Shown here: in pieces, positions 8,564 to 17,242 of the stretch
Layout: each line of letters opens with the position of its first letter
Numbering within the stretch: the stretch's first letter is position 1
Source: Algibacter sp045066735
GTDB lineage: Bacteria; Bacteroidota; Bacteroidia; Flavobacteriales; Flavobacteriaceae
Direction: 5' to 3'
DNA: 64,000 bases
Assembly: GCF_045066735.1 (NCBI RefSeq)
Contig: NZ_JBISHH010000007.1
Coordinates: 124,001 to 188,000 of the forward strand
Made by a program: the position numbers and the translations under genes
The notes under the pieces: generated by a model
Databases searched by the model: none
Told to the model about the DNA's origin: nothing
The model's input: the letters and a program-made list of their open reading frames with translations, nothing else

Positions 8564-9751
8564 ATGAAAAATATATTATTAGTAATAGCTGCGGTTGCGA
8601 TGTGCTTTTCATGTAAATCGAATCAGGAAAAAAATATTGAGCAACAAACACCTAAAGGCGGACGGCCAACAGCAACAGAATTAGTATCGGAAATGGATAG
8701 TAATAAAGATAATAAGTTATCCATAAGTGAAGTTAAAGGTCCTTTAGCTGATGATTTTAGTAATATTGATAGTAATAGCGATGGCTTTCTAACTTTGGAA
8801 GAATTAAATAAAGGAGAAGGGAGTCAAGGCGGTAGACCTCCAAGAGGATCTAACGCAAATAAAGATTTATCTGCCGAGATTAATATATCGGCTAAAGTTA
8901 TTCCTGTAAATACCGATTACTTTATTTCAGAAAACATATTAGATGGTATAAAAAAAGAAACCATTGAATTGAATGGTGTGGAGACATTATGCTACGTTTT
9001 TACAACAAATTCTCGAGCAACTGAGCACCAAATGGGGCCATGGTGCCCAAGACATATTGAGGATGGCATGGATAAGGCTGGAATATGGTTTGAAGATGGC
9101 AAGGTATACGATGTTTCAGGGCATTTTATAGCCAAATTAGCTGAGTTTTACAGTGATGATAAGTGGGAATTGTTTCGGGCCGATGGAACTATAAAAGTAA
9201 CAGAAACAGAAGAGGAATGTTTAGGAGCTGCAAAACCAGATGTCGAGGAAGAATATCAAAATTATTGTGTTGAATGCCTGCCGGAATTTTTTAAAAACCA
9301 AGAAACTACCTTCGTAATTCCTGTAACTCCAAAATATTTAAATTCTACTCAAAGTTTTGGAAGAGGTGGAATAGGTGTTGCATTTAATGGGGTAAATTTT
9401 GATCCGCCTGCACCAACACACGCCATATTAGCAGCTCATACTATTGCGCCTTTAGATGATCATGGAGGACATGTAAACCCGCATGGAGGTTATCACTATC
9501 ATGCTGTTACTGGCTCAATAAAAGAAATTGAGCAAACTGATACTCACGCTCCAATGATTGGTTATGCTGTTGATGGATTTGCAATTTATGGCTTGTTAGA
9601 TAAAAACGGGAAAGCACCAACCGATTTAGACGAATGTGGAGGGCATTTTGATGATCAAAGAGGTTATCATTATCACGCGGGTGAGCCTGGAGGAAACCAA
9701 ATACTAAAATGTTTACATGGATTACCCGGATATACAGAGGTAAAAGAATAA
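8564..9751 (+). CDS. EF-hand and YHYH domain lipoprotein
   Basis: A 395-residue lipoprotein (lipobox FSC, Cys17). Two EF-hand calcium-binding loops follow: DSNKDNKLSISE (45-56) and DSNSDGFLTLEE (69-80). After a Gly/Pro/Arg-rich linker comes a long domain ending in two YHYH motifs (310-313 and 368-371), each preceded by GG or RG; this is the YHYH family. Clustered His, Asp and Cys residues (for example AAHTIAPLDDHGGHVNPHGG) suggest metal binding, but the family's reaction is unknown. A very strong hairpin starts 38 bp after the stop. Confidence 0.82.
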   Translation: MKNILLVIAAVAMCFSCKSNQEKNIEQQTPKGGRPTATELVSEMDSNKDNKLSISEVKGPLADDFSNIDSNSDGFLTLEELNKGEGSQGGRPPRGSNANKDLSAEINISAKVIPVNTDYFISENILDGIKKETIELNGVETLCYVFTTNSRATEHQMGPWCPRHIEDGMDKAGIWFEDGKVYDVSGHFIAKLAEFYSDDKWELFRADGTIKVTETEEECLGAAKPDVEEEYQNYCVECLPEFFKNQETTFVIPVTPKYLNSTQSFGRGGIGVAFNGVNFDPPAPTHAILAAHTIAPLDDHGGHVNPHGGYHYHAVTGSIKEIEQTDTHAPMIGYAVDGFAIYGLLDKNGKAPTDLDECGGHFDDQRGYHYHAGEPGGNQILKCLHGLPGYTEVKE

Positions 9752-9788
9752 AGCGTGCTGTACAAAAATAGTAAGTGGTGTACAACAC

Positions 9789-9849
9789 ATTAAATAAGAT
9801 AAAAACGCCATAAAACATAATGTTTTATGGCGTTTTTATCTTATTTAAT
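9789..9849. terminator. 29-bp perfect inverted repeat, probable bidirectional terminator
   Basis: Positions 9789-9817 pair perfectly with 9821-9849 around a 3-nt loop (taa). The core is AAAAACGCCATAAAACA and its complement, so each strand ends its hairpin in a T-rich run. It lies just after the YHYH gene, which fits termination of the plus-strand operon. A 29-bp perfect stem is far longer than ordinary terminators, so another role (for example protection against antisense reading, or a remnant mobile end) is possible. Confidence 0.75.
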
Positions 9850-9997
9850 CTATGTTTTTGAGTTCTATAAATGTTTAGTAAAAAGCCTTTTGTTTTAATA
9901 AAACACAATTTTTTTAACCCAAAACGATGCAAAATTAACAGATAATTAAGCATACAAATACGTCAATTTCAGTGTTTTAAAAAGTGAAGATGCGTTA

Positions 9998-10005
9998 TAT
10001 GTTTG
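9998..10005 (+). promoter_or_regulatory. Candidate promoter -7 element TATGTTTG
   Basis: The octamer matches the Bacteroidota -7 consensus TAnnTTTG. No clear TTTG/TTG is seen at the usual distance upstream (T-rich sequence at 9973-9978 only). It would start a short transcript at about 10012 that covers the small frame at 10108-10263 and ends at the hairpin at 10274-10319. Confidence 0.45.
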
Positions 10006-10107
10006 CAGTATTAATCATATTAAAAGAAACAAGTCCGAATCTCAAATAAAAATTAATAATAAAACGGAACATTCAAAAATGTTCAATGTTTTACAAAACC
10101 TAATATT

Positions 10108-10263
10108 ATGTTTATATCACAAGCTTATCACTGTTACCACCTACAACAAGAAGAGAAGAATTCAAACTCCAAATTGGATAATCAAAAAAAGGAGAATACT
10201 AGTTTTTTAGAAAAAGTAAAGCAGGTTTTCAATACTAGAAATCGTGTATATCAATCATACTAA
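10108..10263 (+). CDS. Possible small protein (51 residues)
   Basis: An ATG-to-TAA frame of 51 codons starting MFISQAYHCYHLQQEEKN. It is rich in Gln, Asn, Lys and Glu, has no membrane segment, and may form a helix around SFLEKVKQVF. It is the only plausible gene in the 603-bp gap between the YHYH and pyruvate carboxylase genes. A TAnnTTTG promoter match lies upstream and strong hairpins lie on both sides, so the interval looks like its own transcription unit. The transcript could instead be a regulatory RNA with no protein. The rest of the gap (9850-9997) holds AT-rich sequence with no other signal I can see. Confidence 0.45.
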   Translation: MFISQAYHCYHLQQEEKNSNSKLDNQKKENTSFLEKVKQVFNTRNRVYQSY

Positions 10264-10273
10264 GTAAAAATGA

Positions 10274-10319
10274 AATAAAAAAGCCTCTATTAATACTATT
10301 TAATAGAGGCTTTTTTATT
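10274..10319. terminator. Bidirectional rho-independent terminator
   Basis: A 20-bp perfect stem (10274-10293 with 10300-10319) around a 6-nt loop, with core AAGCCTCTATTAA and T-runs on both strands. It ends the short plus-strand unit and the convergent pyruvate carboxylase gene. Confidence 0.88.
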
Positions 10320-10354
10320 GAATAGATAAAATAACGCTTTCAATATTTAAAACT

Positions 10355-13300
10355 TTAGTATTCTAAAACAATCACGAGGTCTTCCGAGTTTACCATAAAA
10401 CCTGTTTTTAAAACTATTTTTTTAACAGTGGCATCTGCAGCCGCTGTAATTGTTGTTTCCATTTTCATGGCTTCAATAATAAATAACGGCTGATTTTTGG
10501 TTACTTTTTCACCTTTTTTAACCAAAATAGTAGAAAGCATACCTTGTAATGGCGCTCCAATTTCATTGGCATCGTTTTTATCGGCTTTCAAGTTTTCAAC
10601 TTTATCAACTTTGATAGCGGTGTCTTTTATTTCAACACTACGGCCTTGGCCATTCACTTTAAAATAAACGGTTACAATACCATCTTCATTAGCTTTTCCT
10701 ATAGAGTCTAAAGTAATAAGTAACGTTTTTCCTTTATCGAGTTCAACAATGGTTTCTTCACCAATTTCCATTCCGTAGAAAAAATTCTTGGTAGGTAAAT
10801 TCATGAGGTTATCGTATTTTAAATGCTTATTGAAAGCATCTGTAAATACTTTAGGATACAGTTGATAAGATAGAAAATCTGTATAATCTATAGTTCTGCT
10901 TAAATCGTGCTCGAATATTTTTTTGAACGCCTTGTATTCCTGATCTAGATCTAATGGTGGAATATGCGCATTTGGTCTGTCGGTGTAAGGTTTTTGGTCT
11001 TTTAAAATTAATTTTTGCAACGCTTCCGGGAAACCTCCAACAGGTTGGCCAAGTTCACCTTTAAATAAATCTACAACTGATTGTGGAAACGAAATACTAT
11101 CGCCGCGCTCAATAACATCTTGTATTGTTAAATTGTTGCTCACTAAGTATTGTGCCATATCTCCAACTACTTTAGAACTTGGTGTTACTTTTACAATATC
11201 GCCAAAAAGGGTGTTTACTTCGCCGTACATTTTAGTAATTTCATGAAAACGACTTTCTAAACCTAAGGCCTGTGCTTGTGGTTTTAAATTAGAGTATTGA
11301 CCACCCGGAATTTCGTGTTTAAAGACTTCTCCAGATCCGGCTTTTAAACCAGATTCAAATGGGTAGTAATACTCTCTTACCGTTTCCCAATAGTTTGAGT
11401 ATTCATTTAAAGAATCAATATTAATACTGCTTGCTCTATCTTGAAATTTCATCATTTCTACTACAGAGTTAAAGTTGGGTTGAGATGTTAACCCCGATAA
11501 ACCACCAAGCGCAACGTCTACAACATCAACACCAGCTTCAATAGCTTTTAAATAAGTTGCCGATTGTATAGATGAGGTGTCGTGCGTATGTAAATGAATT
11601 GGGATTTTGAGTTCAGATTTTAATGCTGAAATTAACTCGTAGGCTGCATAAGGTTTTAGTAAACCAGCCATATCCTTTACACCTAAAATATGTGCACCTG
11701 CATTTTCGATTTCTTTGGCTAGGTTAACATAATATTTTAAGTTGTATTTTGTGTTTTCTGGGTTTAAAATATCGTTAGTATAACAAATAGAACCTTCGGC
11801 TAAACCGTTTGTTCTGGTACGTACATGCTCGATACATGGTCCAAGAGATTTCATCCAGTTTAGAGAATCAAAAATTCTAAAAACATCCACACCATTTTCC
11901 CAAGCTTGCTCTACAAATTCCCCAATTAAATTATCGGAATATGCTTTGTAGCCTACTCCGTTAGAGCCGCGAATAAGCATTTGTAATAATAAATTTGGCA
12001 TAGATTTACGCAGCATGCGTAAGCGTTCCCATGGGTTTTCTTGTAAAAAGCGTAAGCAAACATCAAAGGTGGCGCCACCCCAAACTTCCATACTAAAAAT
12101 ATCAGGATGGTTTTTGGCATAGCCTTCAGCTACCTTAAGCATATCATAAGTTCGCATACGCGTCGCCAATAAACTTTGGTGCGCATCGCGCATAGTGGTA
12201 TCCGTAAAATGTACTTTTTTCTCATTAAGTAACCACTGCGAAAATTTTTCTGGACCTAGTTCTGTAAGCAAATCTTTGGTGCCTTTAGGAAATCGTGCAT
12301 CCGGATCAAATTTTGGAACTTTCGGTTTTATAAATGTTTTAGAATGATCTACTTTTTTAACATCTGGGTTTCCATTTACGATAACATCACCTAAATAGGT
12401 GATTAGTTTTGTTGCTCTATTTCTTGGAGCTTTAAATATGAATAAATCTGGGTTTGCTTTAATAAAATTCACCGTAACCTTGCCCTGCCTAAAAGTGTCG
12501 TGCTTTAAAATATTATCTAGAAAAGGCATATTTGTTTTTACTCCACGAATTCTAAATTCTGCTAAGGCTCGTCTTATTTTTCTGCTTGAACCATCAAGCG
12601 TTCTGCTGTGGGCTGTAACTTTCACTAGCATAGAATCGAAAAAAGGCGAAATTGTAGCGCCTTGATAAATACTTCCAGCATCTAATCGAATACCAAATCC
12701 AGAAGCACTTCGGTAAGCCGAGACAGTGCCGTAATCGGGTTTAAAATCGTTTTGTGGATCCTCGGTTGTAATTCTGCACTGTAGCGCATAACCACTAATT
12801 TTAATAGATTTTTGGTTCGGAATTTTTATTTGCTCATCGGCTAGTTTGTAACCGCCAGCAATAAATATTTGTGTTTTTATTAAATCGATGTTGGTAATAA
12901 CCTCGGTAACGGTATGCTCTACTTGTACACGAGGGTTTACTTCAATAAAATAAATAGAATCGTCATCATCTACCAGAAATTCAACCGTACCAATGTTATT
13001 ATAGTTTACAGCTTTACAAATTTTAATAGCATAGTTGTAAAGGGCTTCTTTAGTGTCGTTTTTTAAACCGAAAGAAGGTGCAAATTCAATCACTTTTTGG
13101 TAGCGTCTTTGCACCGAGCAGTCGCGCTCAAACAAATGTACGGTATTGCCAAAACTATCGGCCACAATTTGTATTTCTATATGTTTTGGGTTTTCTACAA
13201 ATTTTTCAAGAAAAACAGTATCGTCACCAAAAGCATTTAAAGCTTCGCGTTTACTTTCATTAAAAGCACCTTTTAGTTCGTCTTCTTTTCTAATTACGCG

Positions 13301-13810
13301 CATACCGCGTCCGCCACCGCCCGAAGCAGCTTTAAGCATAATAGGATAACCAATTTTTTTAGCCTCAGAAAGCGCTACATCAATATCAGTTAGCGGTTTG
13401 TCGTTACTTCTAATAATTGGGATGTTATTTTCTACAGCCACAGTTTTAGCCATAATTTTATCACCTAACGCTTTTAAAACAGAGACTTTTGGGCCAATAA
13501 AAATAATGTTGTTATCCTCACAAGCTTGGGCAAAATCTGCATTTTCGGATAGAAATCCATAACCAGGATGTATGGCATCGACTCCGTTTTTTAATGCTGT
13601 TTTTATTATAGCATCAATATTAAGGTAGGGTTTTAATGGCTCGTTGTCTTCACCAATTTGGTAAGATTCGTCGGCTTTGTAGCGGTGTAAGGAGTAACGG
13701 TCTTCAAACGTGTAAATACCAACTGTTTTTATATTTATTTCTGTACAGGCTCTAAAAATTCTAATTGCAATTTCACCTCTATTGGCTACTAGTATTTTTT
13801 TGATTTTCAA
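10355..13810 (-). CDS. pyc: Pyruvate carboxylase
   Basis: A 1151-residue biotin enzyme that carboxylates pyruvate to oxaloacetate for anaplerosis in the cytoplasm. Domain order is complete: ATP-grasp biotin carboxylase (about 1-460; starts KKILVANRGEIAIRI; glycine loop AASGGGGRGMR around 161-171), carboxyltransferase of the HMG-CoA lyase-like type (about 530-800; FTDTTMRDAHQSL), the PYC tetramerisation region, and a C-terminal biotinyl domain with EAMKMET, in which Lys1116 carries biotin. Length is normal for single-chain PYC. It is monocistronic: a terminator follows and the next gene upstream diverges. Identification is secure. Confidence 0.96.
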   Translation of the reverse strand: MKIKKILVANRGEIAIRIFRACTEINIKTVGIYTFEDRYSLHRYKADESYQIGEDNEPLKPYLNIDAIIKTALKNGVDAIHPGYGFLSENADFAQACEDNNIIFIGPKVSVLKALGDKIMAKTVAVENNIPIIRSNDKPLTDIDVALSEAKKIGYPIMLKAASGGGGRGMRVIRKEDELKGAFNESKREALNAFGDDTVFLEKFVENPKHIEIQIVADSFGNTVHLFERDCSVQRRYQKVIEFAPSFGLKNDTKEALYNYAIKICKAVNYNNIGTVEFLVDDDDSIYFIEVNPRVQVEHTVTEVITNIDLIKTQIFIAGGYKLADEQIKIPNQKSIKISGYALQCRITTEDPQNDFKPDYGTVSAYRSASGFGIRLDAGSIYQGATISPFFDSMLVKVTAHSRTLDGSSRKIRRALAEFRIRGVKTNMPFLDNILKHDTFRQGKVTVNFIKANPDLFIFKAPRNRATKLITYLGDVIVNGNPDVKKVDHSKTFIKPKVPKFDPDARFPKGTKDLLTELGPEKFSQWLLNEKKVHFTDTTMRDAHQSLLATRMRTYDMLKVAEGYAKNHPDIFSMEVWGGATFDVCLRFLQENPWERLRMLRKSMPNLLLQMLIRGSNGVGYKAYSDNLIGEFVEQAWENGVDVFRIFDSLNWMKSLGPCIEHVRTRTNGLAEGSICYTNDILNPENTKYNLKYYVNLAKEIENAGAHILGVKDMAGLLKPYAAYELISALKSELKIPIHLHTHDTSSIQSATYLKAIEAGVDVVDVALGGLSGLTSQPNFNSVVEMMKFQDRASSINIDSLNEYSNYWETVREYYYPFESGLKAGSGEVFKHEIPGGQYSNLKPQAQALGLESRFHEITKMYGEVNTLFGDIVKVTPSSKVVGDMAQYLVSNNLTIQDVIERGDSISFPQSVVDLFKGELGQPVGGFPEALQKLILKDQKPYTDRPNAHIPPLDLDQEYKAFKKIFEHDLSRTIDYTDFLSYQLYPKVFTDAFNKHLKYDNLMNLPTKNFFYGMEIGEETIVELDKGKTLLITLDSIGKANEDGIVTVYFKVNGQGRSVEIKDTAIKVDKVENLKADKNDANEIGAPLQGMLSTILVKKGEKVTKNQPLFIIEAMKMETTITAAADATVKKIVLKTGFMVNSEDLVIVLEY

Positions 13811-13991
13811 TGGTGTCTAGTGTTTAATTAGTATTTAGTTTAATTGGTATTAAATATAGCCAAATTATTTGTAATATATTTCTTTATACGGTCTTATAAT
13901 TATTATAATATTAGTGTTTTAGCTGTAAAATAGTTATTTGATTTTTAATCTAAATTTAATCTTACAATTTTTTAAATTATTTCTTTTCTCT

Positions 13992-13999
13992 TAGCTTTG
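13992..13999 (+). promoter_or_regulatory. Candidate promoter -7 element TAGCTTTG
   Basis: This matches TAnnTTTG and lies 17 bp before the start codon of the phosphoesterase gene, so the transcript would have a very short leader. The -33 side is T-rich without a clear TTTG. Confidence 0.5.
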
Positions 14000-14016
14000 C
14001 TCAAAAGAAAAGAGAG

Positions 14017-14748
14017 ATGCGTACAATAGCAATTGGAGATATTCACGGTGGATTAAAAGGGTTAGTTCAGCTTTTAAATAAGTTAGAAGTTAAAGATGAA
14101 GATGAACTGATTTTTATGGGAGATTATGTTGATGGTTGGAGTGAGTCGGCTCAGGTTGTACAATTTTTGATAGATTTATCGAAAAAAATAAAATGCATTT
14201 TTATTAGAGGTAATCACGATGTTTGGTGTGAAGATTGGTTGAAAACAGGAGAGGTGAACATGACTTGGTATATACATGGTGGTATGGAAACTATGGCGAG
14301 TTATGATGGTTTTTCGGAAGAAGAAAAAGAAGTGCATATTGCCTTTTTTAAGAACCTCAAATTGTATCATTTAGATGAGCAAAATAGATTGTTTCTTCAT
14401 GCTGGTTTTACCTCCATGCATGGTGTAGAGAAAGAAGTGCATAAACCAACGTTGTATTTTGATAGAACACTTTGGGAGCTAGCTCTTGCAATAGATAATA
14501 ACTTAGATACTAAATCGCATTTCTACCCTAATAGATTAAAGCATTACAACGAAATTTATATTGGCCATACGCCAACAACTAATTTTAATGTTGAAATACC
14601 AATGAATGCTGTTAATATCTGGAATGTAGATACTGGTGCTGCGTTTAAAGGCAGAATATCCGGTATGGATATCGAAACAAAACAATATTTGCAAAGCGAT
14701 CCTGTTTACAGTTTATACCCCAATGAAAAAGGGCGAAACAAGATTTAA
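14017..14748 (+). CDS. Metallophosphoesterase, serine/threonine phosphatase-like
   Basis: A 243-residue calcineurin-like phosphoesterase. All classic metal-binding motifs are present: GDIHG (7-11), GDYVDG (35-40), GNHD (65-68), and later LHAG and IGHTPT. This set is typical of bacterial PPP-type phosphatases and diadenosine tetraphosphatase-like enzymes; the substrate cannot be told from sequence. Cytoplasmic, no signal peptide. It is a single-gene unit, divergent from pyruvate carboxylase and convergent with the next gene. Confidence 0.88.
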   Translation: MRTIAIGDIHGGLKGLVQLLNKLEVKDEDELIFMGDYVDGWSESAQVVQFLIDLSKKIKCIFIRGNHDVWCEDWLKTGEVNMTWYIHGGMETMASYDGFSEEEKEVHIAFFKNLKLYHLDEQNRLFLHAGFTSMHGVEKEVHKPTLYFDRTLWELALAIDNNLDTKSHFYPNRLKHYNEIYIGHTPTTNFNVEIPMNAVNIWNVDTGAAFKGRISGMDIETKQYLQSDPVYSLYPNEKGRNKI

Positions 14749-14823
14749 TGTTTCACCCAATTTTATTTTGTATACAAGCTAGTTTTACGTCGCAGATTAT
14801 ACTGGTATTCGTTAAAATGAGTT

Positions 14824-16347
14824 TTACTCCAAACTCTTAAAATCTTTAATAGCTTGGTTAGGTTCAATCACGTTATAACCTATCCAAAATTCAGGGTCGT
14901 ACTTTGGTAAATACACGGGTTCTACTTTGGGCTTTTCGGTAAAGTCTGTAAAAGTAATTTCTGCTATTTGCTCGTTTTCAAAAATAACTAATTCACTTTT
15001 TTCTTTAATAGCCATTACAAAATGGATGTCTGTATCGAGTTCATTTTGTTTACGTCTACCAATAACGTGTTTATTTTTTTCAATAATGGTTAATGGGCGT
15101 TTAATACCAAATTGGCTACCTTCTTCTAATTCAGCATATTTTAAAGTGTACTTTTCGGTTTCGTTTTTAGAGTATATCAGTGTTCCTTTTTTTAGATTTC
15201 TCTCGTGAGATAAACCCAGTAGTTTAAAGCTTTTTAGAACTTTTACATTTTCATAATCTATTCTAACAATAGCAAAATCATCAGTGTTTACATAAATAGT
15301 TCCTCTAAAATCTTCTTTTCGTTTTGGAGTAAAACTTATTTTATAAACAAACTCATCGTTTAAAAAGCTATAATCTTCCACTTTAAAGTCAAAACGATTC
15401 TGTTTTTCTAAAAAGTTTAAATCACTATCTTCATAAATAAAACTACTGTGTTCAATTCTAGTAATTTCCGATTTACGGTAGTTAGCAAAATCTTTTTTGC
15501 GTGCAGCCTCGTTCTTCTTTTCTTCAGCAATCATGGCTTCTGTTTTTTCTACCTCTTCTTTTTGCTCACCGTAATCAAAAGCGGTAGAGTCTATATCTGT
15601 TTTTACGCCAAATAAACCCGATTTAATTTTGAAATAAGAATCACGTTTCACATGTTTTTTTAAAATAGTATTTAGTTTCTCTTCGTAGGTCTCAAAACTC
15701 ATTTCTGCACTTTTATCATATAAATGTGAAGCTTTTATAATATCTATTTTTTGTTTATCATTTTCTCCGGGTTTACCGTATGTGTCTGCTAGAATCTCGG
15801 TGTAATCATCGGCGTTTTTTGGAATAGCAGCAATTAAGCTATCTATAAATTGTTGATTAAATTCTGGAATAGTCGATTTATTAACTTCAACGTCGCTCTT
15901 TATTAAATTTTGAAACGATGAAGCTCTATAAAACAACTTTCTTTTAATAAAGTTATTGTCATAATTATTTTCTAGGTTTTCCTGTACTTTTTCAATAATT
16001 TCCTCTGGTGTATAATTTTTGTTAGAAACTAAAACTTCATCTAACTCCATTGCTTTTGCGCTAAGAAAAACAATACTGTCTTTAAATGTGTTTGCTAGAA
16101 ATTGTTTAGTTTCATAACCCAAACATCTAATTTTTAAAGAATCCTGTTTAGCGGATTTTTTGTTTAAATAAATAAGAAAATCTCCGTTTGCATTACTAAT
16201 CACACCAGAATTATTATTTATAGAAATTGTGGCATAGGGAATAGGTTCTTTCGAAATAGAATCTAGTATTTTAGCGTTAATGGACTCTTGTGATTGTCCG
16301 TAAAAAGATAATAAACAGGTGCTGATAAAAATGTAGAATTGTTTCAT
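14824..16347 (-). CDS. Carboxypeptidase-regulatory-like domain envelope protein
   Basis: A 507-residue protein with a signal peptide (about 1-19). A CarboxypepD_reg-like beta-sandwich follows (about 20-105; INAKILDSISKEPIPYATI, then IRCLGYETKQF). The rest is lysine/glutamate-rich, including a likely coiled coil around residues 265-300, then beta-rich sequence. In Bacteroidota such domains occur on outer-membrane barrels, but this protein is short for a TonB-dependent receptor and shows no plug domain. Role unknown; periplasmic or outer-membrane associated. It is preceded by about 190 bp without a gene after the end of the ArsS operon. Confidence 0.7.
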   Translation of the reverse strand: MKQFYIFISTCLLSFYGQSQESINAKILDSISKEPIPYATISINNNSGVISNANGDFLIYLNKKSAKQDSLKIRCLGYETKQFLANTFKDSIVFLSAKAMELDEVLVSNKNYTPEEIIEKVQENLENNYDNNFIKRKLFYRASSFQNLIKSDVEVNKSTIPEFNQQFIDSLIAAIPKNADDYTEILADTYGKPGENDKQKIDIIKASHLYDKSAEMSFETYEEKLNTILKKHVKRDSYFKIKSGLFGVKTDIDSTAFDYGEQKEEVEKTEAMIAEEKKNEAARKKDFANYRKSEITRIEHSSFIYEDSDLNFLEKQNRFDFKVEDYSFLNDEFVYKISFTPKRKEDFRGTIYVNTDDFAIVRIDYENVKVLKSFKLLGLSHERNLKKGTLIYSKNETEKYTLKYAELEEGSQFGIKRPLTIIEKNKHVIGRRKQNELDTDIHFVMAIKEKSELVIFENEQIAEITFTDFTEKPKVEPVYLPKYDPEFWIGYNVIEPNQAIKDFKSLE

Positions 16348-16534
16348 ATGAAATTTTGTTTCTTATAAAAGTAGACGAATTACCGAACCATTTGTAACAT
16401 TTAATTTTTCTTTAAGTGAATTTTATCAGTTTTTAACACGGTATTAAATCCATGTTAAACTGAAAAAAAAAAGATAGAATTCGTTTTGTTTTATTTTGAA
16501 AAATAGGGGAGACAAGTGAGTAGTTGGGAGAATA

Positions 16535-17242
16535 TTAGTTGTTTGTTGATGCAATATGCTTTAAGTAATAACTATTTAAATTTTCTGGTGAAGCACCCAA
16601 ACGTTTTTTTAAATGAATAGCCAAGAAATGAAATTGAAGCTTACCAATTCCTTGTTTAACATACCTTCTGGACGAAGTTGTTAGCCAATCTTGTAGCACA
16701 ACAAATTGGTTGCGTTTGTATAGCTTCGCAATAAAATCATTGTCTTCATAAATAGTAAAGTTTTCATCAAAACCACCAATGTTTTTAAAAAGGGAGTTTG
16801 TTACAAATAAGCTTTGATCTCCACCACGGCACATTTGCCAATTAAACTGTGTAAACCAACTTGCTAATTTTAGCCACCAATGGTTGGAGTCAAATTTCAT
16901 TTTGAAACAGCCTGCTGTATTGTCGTTTTGTATTGCAGATAGTATTAGTTGATCATATCGGTTTGGAGGGAAGGAATCGGCATGCAAGAAGTATAAAACA
17001 CTACCTTTTGCTTCACTAGCGCCAAGATTCATTTGTTTGGCCCGCCCTTTGTCGGAATTTAATACTATTATGCTTAAACCTAAATTTTTAATTATTGGTA
17101 TAGTACCATCTGTACTACCTCCATCTACCACAATAATTTCAGCAATGTTTTGTATTGCAGAGCAATCTATAAGGTGGAACAATAAGTTTTCAATAGTTTC
17201 AGCTTCATTTAAAACAGGAATTATAATGGAGATTTTATTCAT
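16535..17242 (-). CDS. Family 2 glycosyltransferase, arsenosugar-associated (TIGR04283-like)
   Basis: A 235-residue GT-A glycosyltransferase. Motifs are IIIPVLNE (6-13), DGGSTDGT (40-47), GRAKQMN (66-72) and the acidic LHADS (86-90), the pattern of the TIGR04283 group, which co-occurs with the radical SAM protein ArsS. It is expected to move a glycosyl group onto or from the arsenic-containing ribose intermediate; the actual acceptor is unproven. It is the last gene of the operon, overlapping the DUF547 gene upstream by 8 bp. No membrane segment is seen, so it is probably cytoplasmic. Confidence 0.82.
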   Translation of the reverse strand: MNKISIIIPVLNEAETIENLLFHLIDCSAIQNIAEIIVVDGGSTDGTIPIIKNLGLSIIVLNSDKGRAKQMNLGASEAKGSVLYFLHADSFPPNRYDQLILSAIQNDNTAGCFKMKFDSNHWWLKLASWFTQFNWQMCRGGDQSLFVTNSLFKNIGGFDENFTIYEDNDFIAKLYKRNQFVVLQDWLTTSSRRYVKQGIGKLQFHFLAIHLKKRLGASPENLNSYYLKHIASTNN

